DNA of 64,000 nucleotides from Leptodontidium sp. MPI-SDFR-AT-0119 (GCA_020726505.1 JAHLEZ010000008.1:1178001-1242000), one strand, 5' to 3'; shown: positions 21,914 through 34,887, counted from the stretch's first letter. Made by a program: numbers and translations. The notes: generated by a model not told the origin, from the letters alone.

Positions 21914-24900
21914 ATGTTTTCCCGAAGTATTTTCCTCTTGGTGCTCACCCTCACTTCCAGCATTCAAGCACAAGCAAACATTAGATGTAAGAGCTTTCCC
22001 TTTTTGAATGACACCGAAGGTGCTGAGTATGGAAATAGTGACGGCTTCGTACTCCAACTCTTCGACAATCTCATCTACCTCCTCTTCCAGTTCTTCGTCT
22101 AGCTCGTCGTCAAAGCCCTCATCCCCAATCACCGCTTTAACGTCGTCGTCAGGATCCTCGTCCTCAGTCGCCATTTTAACATCATCGTCTTCATTCTCGA
22201 CTTCCAAAAGCTCGTCATCTTCTGCCACAACCACATCAACATCTTCTAGAGAGCTTGTTGGGATTCAGATTCCACCTAGCCCAAACACCACAGCCACAAC
22301 AACGTCTTCCTCCACTGGATCACCATCTTTAAACAGCACAACCATTGCCAACACGACAACCTCAAAGGTAGCAAACGTAACAGGGAAATGTTGTTTTGTG
22401 GTCCAGGATACTGTCAGTGAGCAATGGTGGGCCCAAACGAGTCTCAGCTCTACCGTCCAAGAAGTTAACTTGACATCCTACATTACGTACTACACCAATC
22501 TTCCGAACATCACCACGTCAAGAACAGAGACTTTGGTTCTTCCAACAAATGCCTCTTTTACCTTCACCTACCAGGTTGGGAGAAATCCTCTTACTGGATA
22601 TACAAACAAGGCTCCTGGACCCACAGAGGTGACGCAGAAGTTGGAGGGCACCGCGCTCATGACGGCGGGTGTGGCAGTGTAAGTTCAATTTCGCCATCTC
22701 TATTGTGGACATGACTGACTAATATGTCCTAAACAGAAAATCGCCAGCAGCATTCTACGTGTACAATACAGTGAAGGTGATAACCGTAGATCCAGTAACG
22801 GATAAACAAGGAAACGTGCAATGTGCCGCAACATCTACAGGCGCTCACGGTGACGTATTCAATGGGGTAAACTCCAATGCTGAAGCCTATTTCGGGGGCT
22901 TGAACATCGAAACCTACACCTCGATTCCAATCAGTACATCCTTCTTCACGACGACAGAAACAATCACATACGACCAACCTACGGAAGGGACTGTTACCAC
23001 GACATCCACAGGATCGATAGTGGCATATGAGACAATCTATTTGAATGGCATCAATGAACCAGTCAATACCGAGAACCTACCTACCGGAACGATGATCGCG
23101 CTACAAACACCCTTCATCTACCAGCCCGAGCGAGGAGAAGAGGGAGCCGACGGCCAAGGAGATTTCTGCAGGCAAGGGCCCGATACAGAAGCATATGGCT
23201 ACGTCCCTCAACGAGTGCTCGATTACCTGGTTGAGAATCAGAATCCAGAGCTGGCATCATGCCTGCCTGCCGGTCCATCCATAATCCAGGCCTCTAGATG
23301 CGAGTTAGCGTTCTACTCGACAACAGCACAGCAAGTAGCATCCGATTTGACTAGCTCGGCAACAATTTACGTGGGAAATCCGGTGATCCAAACTCCTAGT
23401 CCAGAACCAAAACCACAACCGAAACCAGATCCGAAAGTTGACCCTGCTCCGATTCCATTGCCTGTGACGAACGCACCTGTCACACGACCAAATCTATCTC
23501 AGCAAACGGGACCAGCACAGCCTGTACCCGATCCAAATAACCAGCGACCGGCTGATCCTGTTAACCCTCCAAGGCCGGCGGATCCAGCAAATCCAACGAA
23601 CCAAGAAAATCCAGTCAATCCTCCAGTTCAAAACCCAAATGGAGACGACCCAATCCGTCCCTTCACGGTTCCTCAACCCTCTCCTTCTCCAGCACCGGCA
23701 CCAGTTCAACCTCCAGCCAACGGGGGAAATTCCATCGGCGCCATAATAAACTCGATGTTCGGCAACCCTCCACCACCAGTCGTTCCTGGGTCTCAGAATC
23801 CTCCAAATCCAGACCCTCGGCCTGTGGCTCCCGTAGTAATTCCAGCTGCAACTACAATTCCAATTGCCCAAGCACCTCCAGGGGCAGTTGGCAGCTCCGC
23901 TAATATTGGAGGCACACCTGTGATAATAATACCAGGCCCAACTACAATCGCTCAATTGCAACCAGGGCAAGCACAGCCTGCACCTCAACCGATTATCATA
24001 CCAGCTGCTACGACGGTACCAGCAGCGAATGCACCTGCAGGAGCTCTTGGAAGCGTGGTAAATATCGGCGGAACACCTTTCCTAGTGATACCAGGGCCAA
24101 CTACCATCCAGCAACAGCCAGGCGGTATATTCCCCACAAGCATCATCAACGGAACGCCATTCCTGGCAATTCCAGGACCGACATCGATACCAGTTGCGAA
24201 CGCACCGCCTGGATTAACTGGAACGACACAGACGATTGACGGAGTTCCCTTTCTCGTTATACCTGGCCCGACGAATATCCCAGCTCCAGCTCCAGCTGCG
24301 GGTCAGCAACAACCTCCTGCTGGGACATTCCCAACGACTGTTATCGATGGTGTTCCATTCCTTGTTGTTCCAGGTCCTACATCCATCCCTGTGGCAAATG
24401 CACCCCCAGGACTCACAGGAGCAACGACCACTATCAACGGAACACCCTTCCTCGTCATTCCAAGTCCTACGAATGTTCCTGCCCCAGCTTCACCAGCTGG
24501 TTCGTTCGGCACCACAACTGTGAACGGTACACCATTCCTCGTCATACCCGGGCCGACATCAATACCTCTCTCCAACGCCCCAGCAGGACTCAACGGACAG
24601 ACAACAACCATAAACGGAACTCCCTTCCTCGTGATACCCAGTCCAACAAACGTACCAGCCCCAAATCCAGGAACAGGGACCTTCTCAACAACAACCATAA
24701 ACAACACTCCCTTCCTACTCATCCCCGGCCCGACATCCATCCCCCTCTCCCTCGCACCAGCAGGATTACAAGGCTCCACCACGACATTGAACGGAACACC
24801 CTTCCTCATAATCCCATCCTCGACGAGCCTGCAAGCTGTGATTCCCGGTCAGACGGTCATATCAGGGACATCGAACTTGGTGATATTAGGACCGACGACT

Positions 24901-25167
24901 ATGCCTGTGAATCCGAGCTTTTCGGTGTCCGGACAGACGACGGTTATTTCTGGGACGACGATGGTGGTTGTGAGTGGTGCTACGACGGTGCCTGTGCGTA
25001 CGTCGACGGGTAGTAGTGGGAGCTTGACTACGTCGTCAAGGACGAGTTCGAGTACGGCGCCGAGTGTGAGTCGAACGAGTACGAGTAAGGCCGGGGCCGC
25101 GCCGACGGGTGTGTGGATGGGTGGACTGGGAGTTTTGGCTGGTGGGGTTGTGATGGCTGTTTTGTGA
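21914..25167 (+). CDS. Repeat-rich GPI-anchored-type cell wall protein
   Basis: Three exons, 21914-21986, 22039-22678 and 22737-25167, give 1047 residues. A signal peptide (SIFLLVLTLTSSIQAQA) leads to a Ser/Thr-rich stalk with a 12-residue Ser run. A Cys-containing globular part follows (GKCCFVVQDTVSEQWWA ... ASCLPAGPSIIQASRCELAFY), then a Pro-rich linker with PxPxPKP and PADP motifs. From about 23820 to 24960 there are roughly ten tandem repeats of about 28-32 residues built on NGTPFLVIPGPTSIP, alternating with P(V/L)ANAPPGLTG spacers. A Ser/Thr-rich end and a hydrophobic tail (GGLGVLAGGVVMAVL) fit a GPI-attachment signal. It probably sits in the cell wall as an adhesin or structural protein; no enzymatic domain is visible. 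Confidence 0.8.
23820..24960 (+). repeat. Intragenic tandem repeats of the wall protein
   Basis: The coding sequence repeats a unit of about 85-95 bp encoding INGTPFLVIPGPTSIP plus a variable Ala/Pro/Gly spacer. Units are diverged at the nucleotide level but keep the core residues G-T-P-F-L-V-I-P. Longer and shorter units alternate, suggesting a higher-order two-unit repeat. Such arrays in fungal wall proteins can change copy number between strains. Confidence 0.75.
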
Positions 25168-25918
25168 GACTTGGAGAAGGAAAAGGAAAGGGGAGAGGTG
25201 GAGGGGGATTATGGAAATTAATGATACCCGCCGCGCTGACGGCTTCTTAGATAGATTGAATTGAGGAGAAAGAAGTTGAAGGAATGGGATTAAAAGGGAG
25301 TTGCAATATTGCATATCTGATTTAGCGGGAGTTTTGCATGGAGCATGAGATGAGATGGACCGTTTGGGTCTGGGATCTAAGACGAGTCCTGGGTATACTT
25401 GCAAGCTTGGATTTGTACTTTTAGCTCTTATGAGATATGTGAAATGAAGAGCGTATACTATATAGTCTTGTTTATGGGAGTGAAGTGCTTGCAATCATCA
25501 TGGTTTTTGAACACTTGAAAGTTGAGCTTGCTTTGGTGGGCAAAAGTGATACACGTGCAACTTGCTGAGAGACTCACCTTTCTGGCATTAAACAGCAACT
25601 AAAAACTTACCAGGCTATACCTGAGGGTTTGCAAACATCGGTCAGGTCAGCTCCAAATGCAAGGCAATGCCACCCCCCTTCGTTATTTGTGCCCATTTCG
25701 TCTCACTCGAGATGCGAGGTATAGCTTCGCAGTAGCAAGGGATTACGACTATAGATCCGAGGTCTTCTGTATGGCGGCACTTCGCGCAATTGCCCTCATG
25801 CTTAAACAAAAATCCATTTTAGTTTTGCTCTCTCAAGTGTCGAGTCTTTTTGTAATATGCAAGGGTATATCCCATCCAGACCTGAACGCCTTCCTATGCA
25901 CCCAAAGCCCGCCAAATT
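25168..25918. other. Convergent intergenic region
   Basis: About 0.75 kb between the wall-protein gene and MED6, which converge. It should hold both 3' untranslated regions. No gene or repeat was seen. Confidence 0.5.
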
Positions 25919-26964
25919 TCAAGTCGTCGGACTCATTCCTCCAGAAGCAAGTCCAAAACCTTTACTCTTTCTCCGCTTTGGCTTCGGCATTCCTGGTGTC
26001 TTCGGACTCTTCTCCACCTTGCTGTTCTTCCTCTCCGGTGGTATTTCTGTCTTCAAAGGTGGTGGTGCGGGCGTAGCTGGCTTACTTGGAACTGGCGTCG
26101 GCCCTTTGGTAATTGCAGGCACCATAAGCTTGTCCTTTTCCTTTCTTCCTGTAGAGGACAGATGGAATTCTCCAGGAGCTCCAGTGATTGGAATCTCGTC
26201 CATATACTCGTCGCCGTATTTCAGACTTATGTTGATCGTTTCCTCCAGAAGGCGGTTATCAAGGTAATCGGTTCCATTTGTCGATGCAGAAGGTAGAGGC
26301 TTTTTGGGACCCTGTAGTGATTCGGGAACAGGGGTGTTCTCGTTGCTGCCTTGACTCAGTTGCGATTCTCCATTCTTGAGTCGACTTCCGCTTGGTGGTT
26401 GCATGTAGACATGGCCTAGGGCTGGACTGAATTCGGGAAGGGCAGCGGCGCCAGTAATGAATTTGTTGAGAGACGAAATAATGGTCATCTGCTTGTATCA
26501 GCCAGAGTCATTTATCTCCACTTTACTCGACTTACCGTGCGATTTCCAAGCACATCTGCCACCGTTGGCGCCATATATATGTTGTCACCAACAACGAAGT
26601 AGGTAGAGTGGATGGTGATCTCGTCCTCATCTCGGTCCCTCTTCCTGCGTGTCTGCTTCCGAATAACCCAAACTCCAGTTCCTGTACCAGGTGCCATTTC
26701 CGCAGGCTGTTCCGCTATGATGAACTCCAAGCCCGACATGGTCTTCAGGCGGCCCTCGAAAGCGGCGCGTGTCTGGATAACATCGAGCATGTTTGGATTG
26801 TACATAGCTTGCGAGACCAGGACGGCATTGTTCGAGGTTGGGTCGAAGAAGGGAGAGTTCGAGAAGTAATGGAGCACTGAGTTCTCATGTACGCCCTGCA
26901 TTTGCGCGACAAGAGGTGGTGATTTCCACTGTATTTCGTCAAGAGGAATGTCTTGGGACGCCAT
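25919..26964 (-). CDS. med6: Mediator complex subunit 6
   Basis: Two exons, 26964-26536 and 26488-25919, give 332 residues. The N-terminal Med6 domain is clear: IQWKSPP, then ENSVLHYFSNSPFFDPTSNNAV, then GLEFIIAEQPAE, YFVVGDNIYMAPTVADVLGNR, and after the splice SSLNKFI. Med6 is a conserved head-module subunit of Mediator, which links transcription factors to RNA polymerase II in the nucleus. The C-terminal part is low-complexity with a Lys/Arg-rich end (PKPKRRKSKG) that may be a nuclear signal. The intron is 47 nt, phase 0. It shares a short divergent promoter with the MMTAG-like gene. Confidence 0.92.
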
Positions 26965-27336
26965 GGTAAAGGAAGGGAACAGCCAAATATCTACTCCGGG
27001 GCAGTCATTGGCGTGCGGATTTTGAGGCTATTCGGAGCTTCGACAATACCAAGGTGATGTTGGGCAGTCTCCTGCTCTTTGACAATAGTAGCAGAAGCAA
27101 GGGACAAGCAGAAGCGGTTGGTACTTGAGGAGAGACGAGGCTCTAGAATAAGGTCAGAGCTAAAAGCGGGTAGTACCCCTGCTAGCTTAAATCCACGTGA
27201 CGTAGCCTTGTTGAATCTGCCGATCTCATCGATTCCAAGGTACCGTACTTGGCTATACATCTGCGACTTTGAGTATTCGGGAACTCGCTCACACATTTCA
27301 CAATTACCTTCGAAATCCTGCCATCCATACAACACC
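26965..27336. promoter_or_regulatory. Divergent promoter region of MED6 and the MMTAG-like gene
   Basis: Only about 370 bp separate the two start codons, which point away from each other. The space must contain both core promoters; no specific element was identified. Confidence 0.5.
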
Positions 27337-28230
27337 ATGGACCTCCTCTCCTCAATCCGAAAGCAAGGGTCGCGGGGCGGAGTCAATTTCTCCTGGGATG
27401 ACGTTCAGACCTCCCAGCACCGCGAAAATTACCTGGGCCACTCGCTCATGGCACCAGTTGGAAGATGGCAAAAGGGAAAAGATCTCAGCTGGTATGCGAA
27501 AGGGGACGATGCCAAAGGTGAGAACGGAGAAACGGCCGAAGAAAAGAAAGCTAGGGAAAGGCGAGAGGAGATTAAGAGGATCAAAGAAGCCGAGGAGGAC
27601 GCGCTGGCGAGGGCACTGGGCCTACCAGTTGCGGACAGAAGTGTTACAGGCAGTAATGCAATCAGTGTCGGAGAAGTCAATCGTGCTGTGAGGGAAGCAG
27701 GCGTGGGAGAGGAGGACGAAGTCGAGGATATGGGCAAAGGAAAAGGATTCGGTGGCTTCGTAGGGAAAGCTGAGGGTGGCGATCGAATGGAGGGGGATAT
27801 AAGATCGCCAGACGACGGAGGATTGGTCAAAAAGGGCGGGGAGAGAGAAGGTAGGGAAGGTAAAGAAAGGGAAGGTAGAAAGAGGGATGAGAGAAGTCGC
27901 AGCCGCGAGAGGAGACACAGAAGGCATCGCCATCGATCAAGAAGTGGCGAGAGACGGAGGCACAGGTCAAGAAGCGGAGATAGACACAGGACTCGTCGAC
28001 CTCGCGAGGACCGAGAGGAGAGGAAGCCTAGAGATCGAAGCATGGATAGAAGGGATCGGAGATATCGAAGCAGAAGTCCGGACAGGGGAAGGGCCAGGGC
28101 CGAACGAGAAGAACGAAGGGGACGCGAACGACCAAGAAGGAGCCGCTCGCCAGAAAGACCTCGAAGAAGTCGATCACCCGAGACCCAGGAATTCAGAGGC
28201 AGCAGGGGGGAGGCTCGTGAAAGAAGATGA
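27337..28230 (+). CDS. MMTAG/MMTA2-family nuclear RS-domain protein
   Basis: A single exon gives 297 residues. The N-terminus MDLLSSIRKQGSRGGVNFSW, followed by HRENYLGHSLMAPVGRWQKG and KDLSWYAK, is the signature of the family that includes human multiple myeloma tumour-associated protein 2. A coiled, charged EEKKARERREEIKRIKEAEED segment follows, then from about residue 180 a long Arg/Ser/Asp/Glu-rich region with SRSRERRHRR and RSRSPERPRR motifs, as in splicing-related proteins. The biochemical function of the family is poorly known; a link to pre-mRNA processing is inferred from the RS region. An upstream in-frame ATG exists at 27079, but the conserved MDLLSS start argues for 27337. Confidence 0.85.
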   Translation: MDLLSSIRKQGSRGGVNFSWDDVQTSQHRENYLGHSLMAPVGRWQKGKDLSWYAKGDDAKGENGETAEEKKARERREEIKRIKEAEEDALARALGLPVADRSVTGSNAISVGEVNRAVREAGVGEEDEVEDMGKGKGFGGFVGKAEGGDRMEGDIRSPDDGGLVKKGGEREGREGKEREGRKRDERSRSRERRHRRHRHRSRSGERRRHRSRSGDRHRTRRPREDREERKPRDRSMDRRDRRYRSRSPDRGRARAEREERRGRERPRRSRSPERPRRSRSPETQEFRGSRGEARERR

Positions 28231-28810
28231 TGAAGCACCTCTGTTTTGGATTTATTATTAGCGAGGCGTTCGGCGTCCTAATCAAATACAAGAATGTATT
28301 GGACCGTGCAACTGTTTGCCGTGTGACATTGAGAAGGCTATTTTTTGTTGTCTTTGGGTTTCTTCAAGATCTCGGCTGTCTAATGGTACACTGTTTTGTG
28401 ACTTTCGCGTATCATAATGTTTCTGGAATCCGTGACGCGCCTCCGACTACCTAAACATTACGCAACCCGATATCTGCCTTTCAACTCGTCATAGTGAAAT
28501 CCTTCTACTGCCTCCTTCTGCAGGTCCAGAGCATTCCGTGACATTATAGTCTGCCTAAGCCCGCGTATTGCCTACCTCCATTCACGACCAATCGAACCCT
28601 CTCTCACATCACAGCCTTCCTCAGCCTCGAGTTAACTCCTCTACATCACCCCCTTCGAGTCCTCTCAACTCCACCACAAAACCGCAAATACATTCTGCGC
28701 ACATTATCCTACGACCCCGAGATGCGATAGCGATACCTGGCGTACTAGAATTAATCTGCGATCTAGGATAGCCCCGAGGAGGAGTTGGGCATCATTGCCT
28801 CACCTCGAAG
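28231..28810. other. Intergenic, no gene seen
   Basis: About 580 bp between the RS protein and the large HATPase gene on the same strand. It should hold the 3' end of the first and the promoter of the second. No feature was recognised. Confidence 0.5.
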
Positions 28811-31800
28811 ATGGATTTCACGAAGCTGAGAGCGGCGGCTCTGAAGGACGGAGATGATGAGGAGGCTGTCACAGTCAATACTCGCGCCCTAATAGACAAG
28901 GTCCTTGCTCGTTACTCTGGAGAATGGACGACGTTGCGAGAATTAATACAGAATGCTGCGGACGCCCAAGCTACGACTGTCACTATCAAATTCGAAACAC
29001 TACCATCCCCTACAGTCCCCCTCTCGAACACCACGAACAAATCAGAAGTACTGAAGCATGTGCTACTACATCATACACTACGGCGGCTGCTGGTTACAAA
29101 TAATGGACAACCCTTTGGTGTCAATGACTGGTCCAGACTGAAGCGGATTGCTGAGGGAAACCCAGACGAGACAAAGATTGGAGCTTTTGGAGTAGGGTTC
29201 TATAGTGTCTTTGCAGATTGTGAGGAACCCTTTGTGAGCTCTGGGAAGGAGGCTATGGCATTTTACTGGAAGGCCAATTCATTATTCACGAAGAGACTAC
29301 TGTTGCCAGCAGAGGAGAGCAACCCGAACACAAGTTTTGTCCTCGACTACCGGAACTCCACTACACCTATGCCAAACCTTCTATCTATCTGTCAATTCCT
29401 GGCTACCAGTTTGACCTTTGTTGCTCTACAGAAGATCGAGTTACAAGTGGATGACTGGAAGATCATAAGTCTGGAGAAGAAGTCCGCACCAAGTATCGAG
29501 GTACCCATTGCCAGAGATGTGGAAACCAAGACAAAAGATGGATTGATGAAAGTGCAAAGTATGGACCGGGAGAGCGTTCAGATGGATGCCACATTCATGA
29601 ATGTTGTTGGCTGGAAGCCTTCCATCCCTGCATCGGTATCAAAGCCAAGCTACGAAAACTCATATGGAACCAGTTCTTCCGACGTACCATCGCTGCGGTC
29701 TTTCTTCTCGAGACTCACGGCAAGTACGAGTCATGCTCAGCTCAAGACAAAAGCCATGAAGGAGGAAAAGGCGCTTCAAGAAGTCGTCCTCGAGGACTTG
29801 ACCGCAGTTACTGTTGCGAACGTCTTCTTGCGAGTCACTACAGCTGTGGTGAAGACCTCAGTAACATCAAGTTTTGCGGCAGAGCTTGAACGTGCTACAA
29901 AGAAACCACCACCCAAAACCACTAAGCTTGCCATTCTCACATCATCATACGATGATGCTGCTGCTTCGTCCAAGGAGAACCTGGTGGCGAACGGTGTGGA
30001 TATCTTCTCATCTGTGCTCCCTGGAAAGAAGCCTGGTGGAAGAATCTTCATTGGTTTCCCTACCCATCAAACCACTGGAGCTGGCATGCATCTTTCAGCG
30101 CCATCGGTTATTCCTACAGTCGAACGTGAGTCAATAGATCTGAACGCAAGATGGGTCAGAACTTGGAACTTGGAAATGCTTCGAGTTGCTGGTATCATGG
30201 CTAGATTGGCCTTCACAAGCGAGATGTCAGATCTCTCTTCCAGAATAAAGCGTGTTACGGAACTAAACGGTCATGGCACGAAGGTCACCAAAACCGAAAT
30301 TGCCCAGTTCATGCCAGAGGCCCTACACACATTGAAGACTTTCACATTCGGAGAGTCAACGCCAAGTGCACAAGTATCACAAATCATCGAAGAAGCTTTT
30401 TGGACAGCATATAAGAAGCCTTCCATTGAGATCTACAGTACGCGAGGTATTCTGCCGACCACCAAGGTGCGATTGGCAACAGAAGATCTCAGCGGCTTCG
30501 TTGAAGGGATCCCCGTGGTACCCGCTGCACTTGCGGATGGCAGTTTTGTGAACAAACTCAAGGATTTCGGTCTTATCACGGAAATTACTTTCAGCGACGT
30601 CAAGCAAGAGTTGGAAGCCAAGGCTTTGAGCAGAGAGCAATTGGTACAGTTCATTGGATGGGCTGGCAAAAAAGCAATCACTGGAGATATGGACTTGGCA
30701 ACCGTTCACTCATTGATGGATGTTGCTGTTGCCATGACTGGTGATGCTGAGGGCTCAGGCGATGTGATCGCTCTTGGTACCATCACTAGTTACTTGAGCG
30801 TTAGCAAAATCCCCGCCGAGTTCCCCATTCCACCAACTACGATTCCTTTCCAGTTCACACGAACTTCGGCTGTTAATGAGCTTCAAGCTCTTGGCTGGGA
30901 ACCACTCGAGATCGTTCCTTGGCTCCGATATCTTATCGAGACGAATGCCCATAGACCAGCAAGTCAAAGTTTAACGACTTCGATCCCATTCGCTGCCAGT
31001 GTCTTACAGGTCTTGTCCAAGGCATGGGATGGCTTGAGTCCAGGTTCCAAGACCACAGTCACATCACTTCTTCAACCTCTCGCTATCATTCCCACCAAGG
31101 CAGGTATGAAGAAGCCCGGGGAGTCTTTCTTCGCTAGTGTCAAGCTATTTGACGATCTTCCAACCGTCACATCATGCCCTGGTGTGAAGGAGAAGTTCTT
31201 TGCTGCGATTGGTGTCAGAAAGACTGTAGATCTCGAAACGATTTTCGCGCGGCTTCTTGCCCCCGCCGCTACAGCTGCCCCAGGCGAGAAGGTTGTGAAT
31301 TATCGACACATGGAAGTCATCAAATATCTCGCTTCTGTCAAAGAGGACATACCAAAAGAAGACCTCCAGCGATTGAAAAATTCCCAGATATGTCCTGCCG
31401 AAGCTGGGCCTAAAGGTCTCGAGCCCACTCAAGGTACCGCAAGACTGTATCGTGTCTCGGAACTCTTTGAGCCCAAAGACTCTCTGCGAGATCTTGGTTT
31501 GCCAGTCATTCAATGGCCCGGGCCACCTGGTAGCTATCGACCAGCCAGCGTGGAAGGTCGATTCCTGGCTCTCCTTGGGCTGAGAACTCATCCTTCGGCT
31601 CCTGAATTGATTGACATGATGGCATCGGCCGACGACAACTTGAGAGCCAAATCGATGTATTATTTCATTTCGAATCATCATATCAACGGATATGCGGCCT
31701 TTGACCTCCACCAGTCGAGTAAGGCCTTCTTACCGTTACAGGGTAGCAACCGCTTGGTTTCTCCATCCCAGTGCTTTACGAATGAGAGATGTCTAGTCCT

Positions 31801-34341
31801 AGGTTTCAGTATCTTGAGGAAAGATTTGATTATACATGCAAATGTTTGTTTTCTCGCCCTTTTCCCTGATTATCTACTAATTAACGAAATAGAAATTCGG
31901 GGTTGCAATGGACCCTCCGATATCAGAGTGCATTCAGAAGCTCGTTGCTAAGCCACCGCGAACAAAGCAAGAAGCCGCAGCGCTCTTCGGATACTTTGCC
32001 AGTCGTCTCGGTGAGATCTCTCAACAAGGAGTCGCAGTGATTGCCGATTCTCGGATTGTCCCAGTCCCCATACACAAGCAGGAAGTCAATGGATACGCGA
32101 ACGGAAAGGCTTCAGCAGGCCAACCAGAAATACGACATCTCACCCCAAAACAATGCTATCTAGGAAGTTCATCGACCTACAACGAGATTTTTGACTTTGT
32201 GGACTTTGGCATGGAGGCAAATGCATTTTTGCTGAAATGTGGTTCGAAGAATGAGCCTACAACTGTCGAGTTGGCCAACCTAGCTTGCCGGGAACCCGCT
32301 AGATTGCTTGGAATCCTACAGGGACACGACAAATATCTCGATGTTTTGAGAAAGCTGGCGGATGAGCTTCCACAGCTAAAGCGAGACAAGGAACTCTTCA
32401 GGCAAATGAAGCGTTCAAAATTCCTCCTTGGTACGAAGGTAATCGCCGCCACCAAAGCCAACAGAAAATCTCGACAGGTCGATTTGATGGATAGTGGAGA
32501 TGGGTTTGAAGAAGATGAGATGGAAGATGCCCCTATCAAGCAATGGCAGTTGGAGGTGGCGACCAATATTGTAGTGGTAAGTGAAGATTCCTCATCTCAA
32601 TATTCAACTACTAACTGGGCTTAGAACGATGATTATGTTGGCTACCGTCTGTTCAAGGGCTCCTTGATCTGTGCCCCCGAGGAAGAGAAGTTGGAGGACT
32701 TCTACATTGCTCTTGGTGCGCTTACCATTCGAAGTCTGATCCATGAAGATCTTCGACTCGGTGAACTAGCACCAAAGCAAGATACCGCCGCAAAGCTCCG
32801 TCTGCATCTTCTCGAGCGAGCTAAGCTCTTCCTACACGAGATTAAACGTGAGAATATCAAGCATGATGGTCGATGGCTGGAGAAGAACCTAGCGGTAAAG
32901 GTAGCGACAAGTATCAATCTGCGTCGATCTCTCCGCGGACACAGCCAGTCTCACAACGAGAAGAGATCAGCTGCACTCGAGAATGACAAGAAAACCGGAT
33001 GGACACTGTACGTCGCCACTGGAAGTTATGACTCCTATCAAGTCAGTCAAGCAATTAGTCATTTACTCCTCGATCGACCCAGCCAAAGCGCCTCCCTGAC
33101 CTTCGAGCAATTCCTCAATCTGAGTTTGTATCAATTGCGAGCTCGCGGATATAATGTAGAGCGCATCTTGCGAGCCAAAGCCGCAGAGCAAAGAATTGCG
33201 GAAGAGGAGCGCAAGAAGCAAATGGCTATCGAGCAGCAACAGATCCAAGAGCAAGAAGAAGAATGGAGACAGCAAGGACAAATGGTACCCGCTGCAGGTG
33301 CCCGCGAAGAAAACACGCACTTGCCCATGCCCGGTGGATTCGGCTCCGACTCACCTGAGAACTCCCCTCAGCCAAACCCTCGGAAAGGACGCGGCAGTAT
33401 CTTCTCGAACTTCACTAAGCGACTCGGTATCAACAGTTCCAGCAGCAGTGGCGGTAGCGAAGTACAGGAACAACTCCAGAACTTCCTTGGTGGAGGAGCC
33501 AGTGGTCAGAAACACACACCTGATAACCCACCCTCCTACAACGAAGCCAACAAAAGCACTGAGAAAGTTTCATCTCCAGCAGCCGTGCAGCAGAATCTCC
33601 ACAACGCCATTCAGTCCTCTCGAGCCTTCGACTCATCAACGCTCTTCTCGCCACCCAGAACCGAGACCGTCAAGGAGCAAGCCACATACTGCGACTCAAC
33701 ACCTTCTCAAAACATCACATTCCTCGCCGACGCCTCAAACGGCACCCGGATCTTCGTATCCAAAACCCTCTCCATGAACCCCACCACCTTCCTCACGGAG
33801 AACGTGACCGCACTCAACACCTTCTCCCTCCTCCTCCAAGACGTATGCGACGTCTACGCTCTCCCCCGACGCGCAATGCACATCTTCTACGACGAGAGTG
33901 GCGGCACCATCGCGTTCAACTCTGGCGGAGCCATTTTCTGCAATTTCAGATTCTACTCACAATTGCACGTCGCGAAGATGGCGGGTGGAAGTGGAGAGGG
34001 CAAGAGCGAAGCTGCTGCGTATTGGTGGATTGTCGTCGCGCATGAGCTGGCGCATAATATTGTCAAGGAACATAATGCGGAGCATAGTTTCTATACGTAC
34101 GTATACCCACCTTCACTTCCTTTCCTTTTCCCATTCAAGTTCCCACTCCATTCACTCATGCCTATCTATGAGATGATTGCTAATATATGATTATAGTGAG
34201 ATGCTAGCAGCAAACAACTTCCCCAAGATGATGGCCCGCTGTGTTGCTTATATCCAAGCGGGCAATTCTTCTTCCACTTCCTCCACATCAACATCAACAT
34301 CAAATCGGCCACAGATCGAGAACCGGAGTCTACTAGATTAG
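28811..34341 (+). CDS. Large HATPase (sacsin/Hsp90-like) DUF3684 protein with HELAH motif
   Basis: Four exons, 28811-31843, 31893-32576, 32625-34096 and 34197-34341, give 1777 residues. The N-terminus has a GHKL ATPase fold of the sacsin/Hsp90 kind: RELIQNAADAQATTVTI (N-box, residues about 43-60), LLVTNNGQPF and IGAFGVGFYSVF (G-box, about 123-134). The long middle matches what I recall of the fungal DUF3684 family. A Gln/Glu-rich coiled coil (about 1435-1470) and a disordered Ser/Pro linker follow. Near the C-terminus AYWWIVVAHELAHNIVKEHN carries HELAH at about 1712-1716, a possible zinc-binding HExxH, with more His at 1722 and 1726 and Glu at 1731. The two short introns are 49 and 48 nt. Function is unknown; a chaperone or ATP-gated protease role is inference. 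Confidence 0.85.
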
Positions 34342-34887
34342 ATAGACCTCGCGTACATACTTCTTTCTTATAAATTCTCGGTGCATAGCATAGCATAGGT
34401 AGAAACTCGTGAGTAAGGGGCTGATAAGGAAGGAAGGGGTAGATTTGCGTATACTATATATTTTTTTCGCTTCGGTGTTTTTGCTTGTTTACTTCATTCA
34501 TGCAGAGGGGCGTTGGCATTCGCATGGGTGTGCATTAGCGAGGCGCATGCAGATTGATCAACTGGTTGTTGTATTAGAGCATTTGCATAATAGAACTTGG
34601 ATTCTTTTCTTCGTACTGATTGGTCTCTAGCCACGCTTGTTTTCGGCACATTCATGGAATACAGAGAGCCACTTGTCATTTGCGAGTAACATTCCCAAAG
34701 TTTCTTTCATTCTATGTTACTGATGATTACCGCCTCGCTGAATCTCTCCGACTCCACGGTATGTCCATTGCAACCCTACTCTTCAAGCACTGACAGAGTA
34801 GCCAAGGGAGGTCGAATAGTGCAGCTAGCCAAGACTCCGCTCTTTCGCAGCTTGTCCTTCCAGGCTTGCACTTCCTTCACGAAATCC
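34342..34887. other. Convergent intergenic region
   Basis: About 550 bp between the HATPase gene and the first rhodopsin-like gene. The overlapping minus-strand frame at 34776-35045 is out of register with the better-supported C-terminal exon of the rhodopsin-like gene and is left out. Confidence 0.45.

Noticed and set aside
23494..24809. Minus-strand frames opposite the wall protein repeats
   Set aside because: They mirror the repeats of the plus-strand gene and encode low-complexity sequence only.
27429..28238. Long minus-strand frame of 269 codons
   Set aside because: It is the antisense of the Arg/Ser-rich part of the MMTAG-like gene; the bias of AGA/CGA codons removes stops on the other strand.
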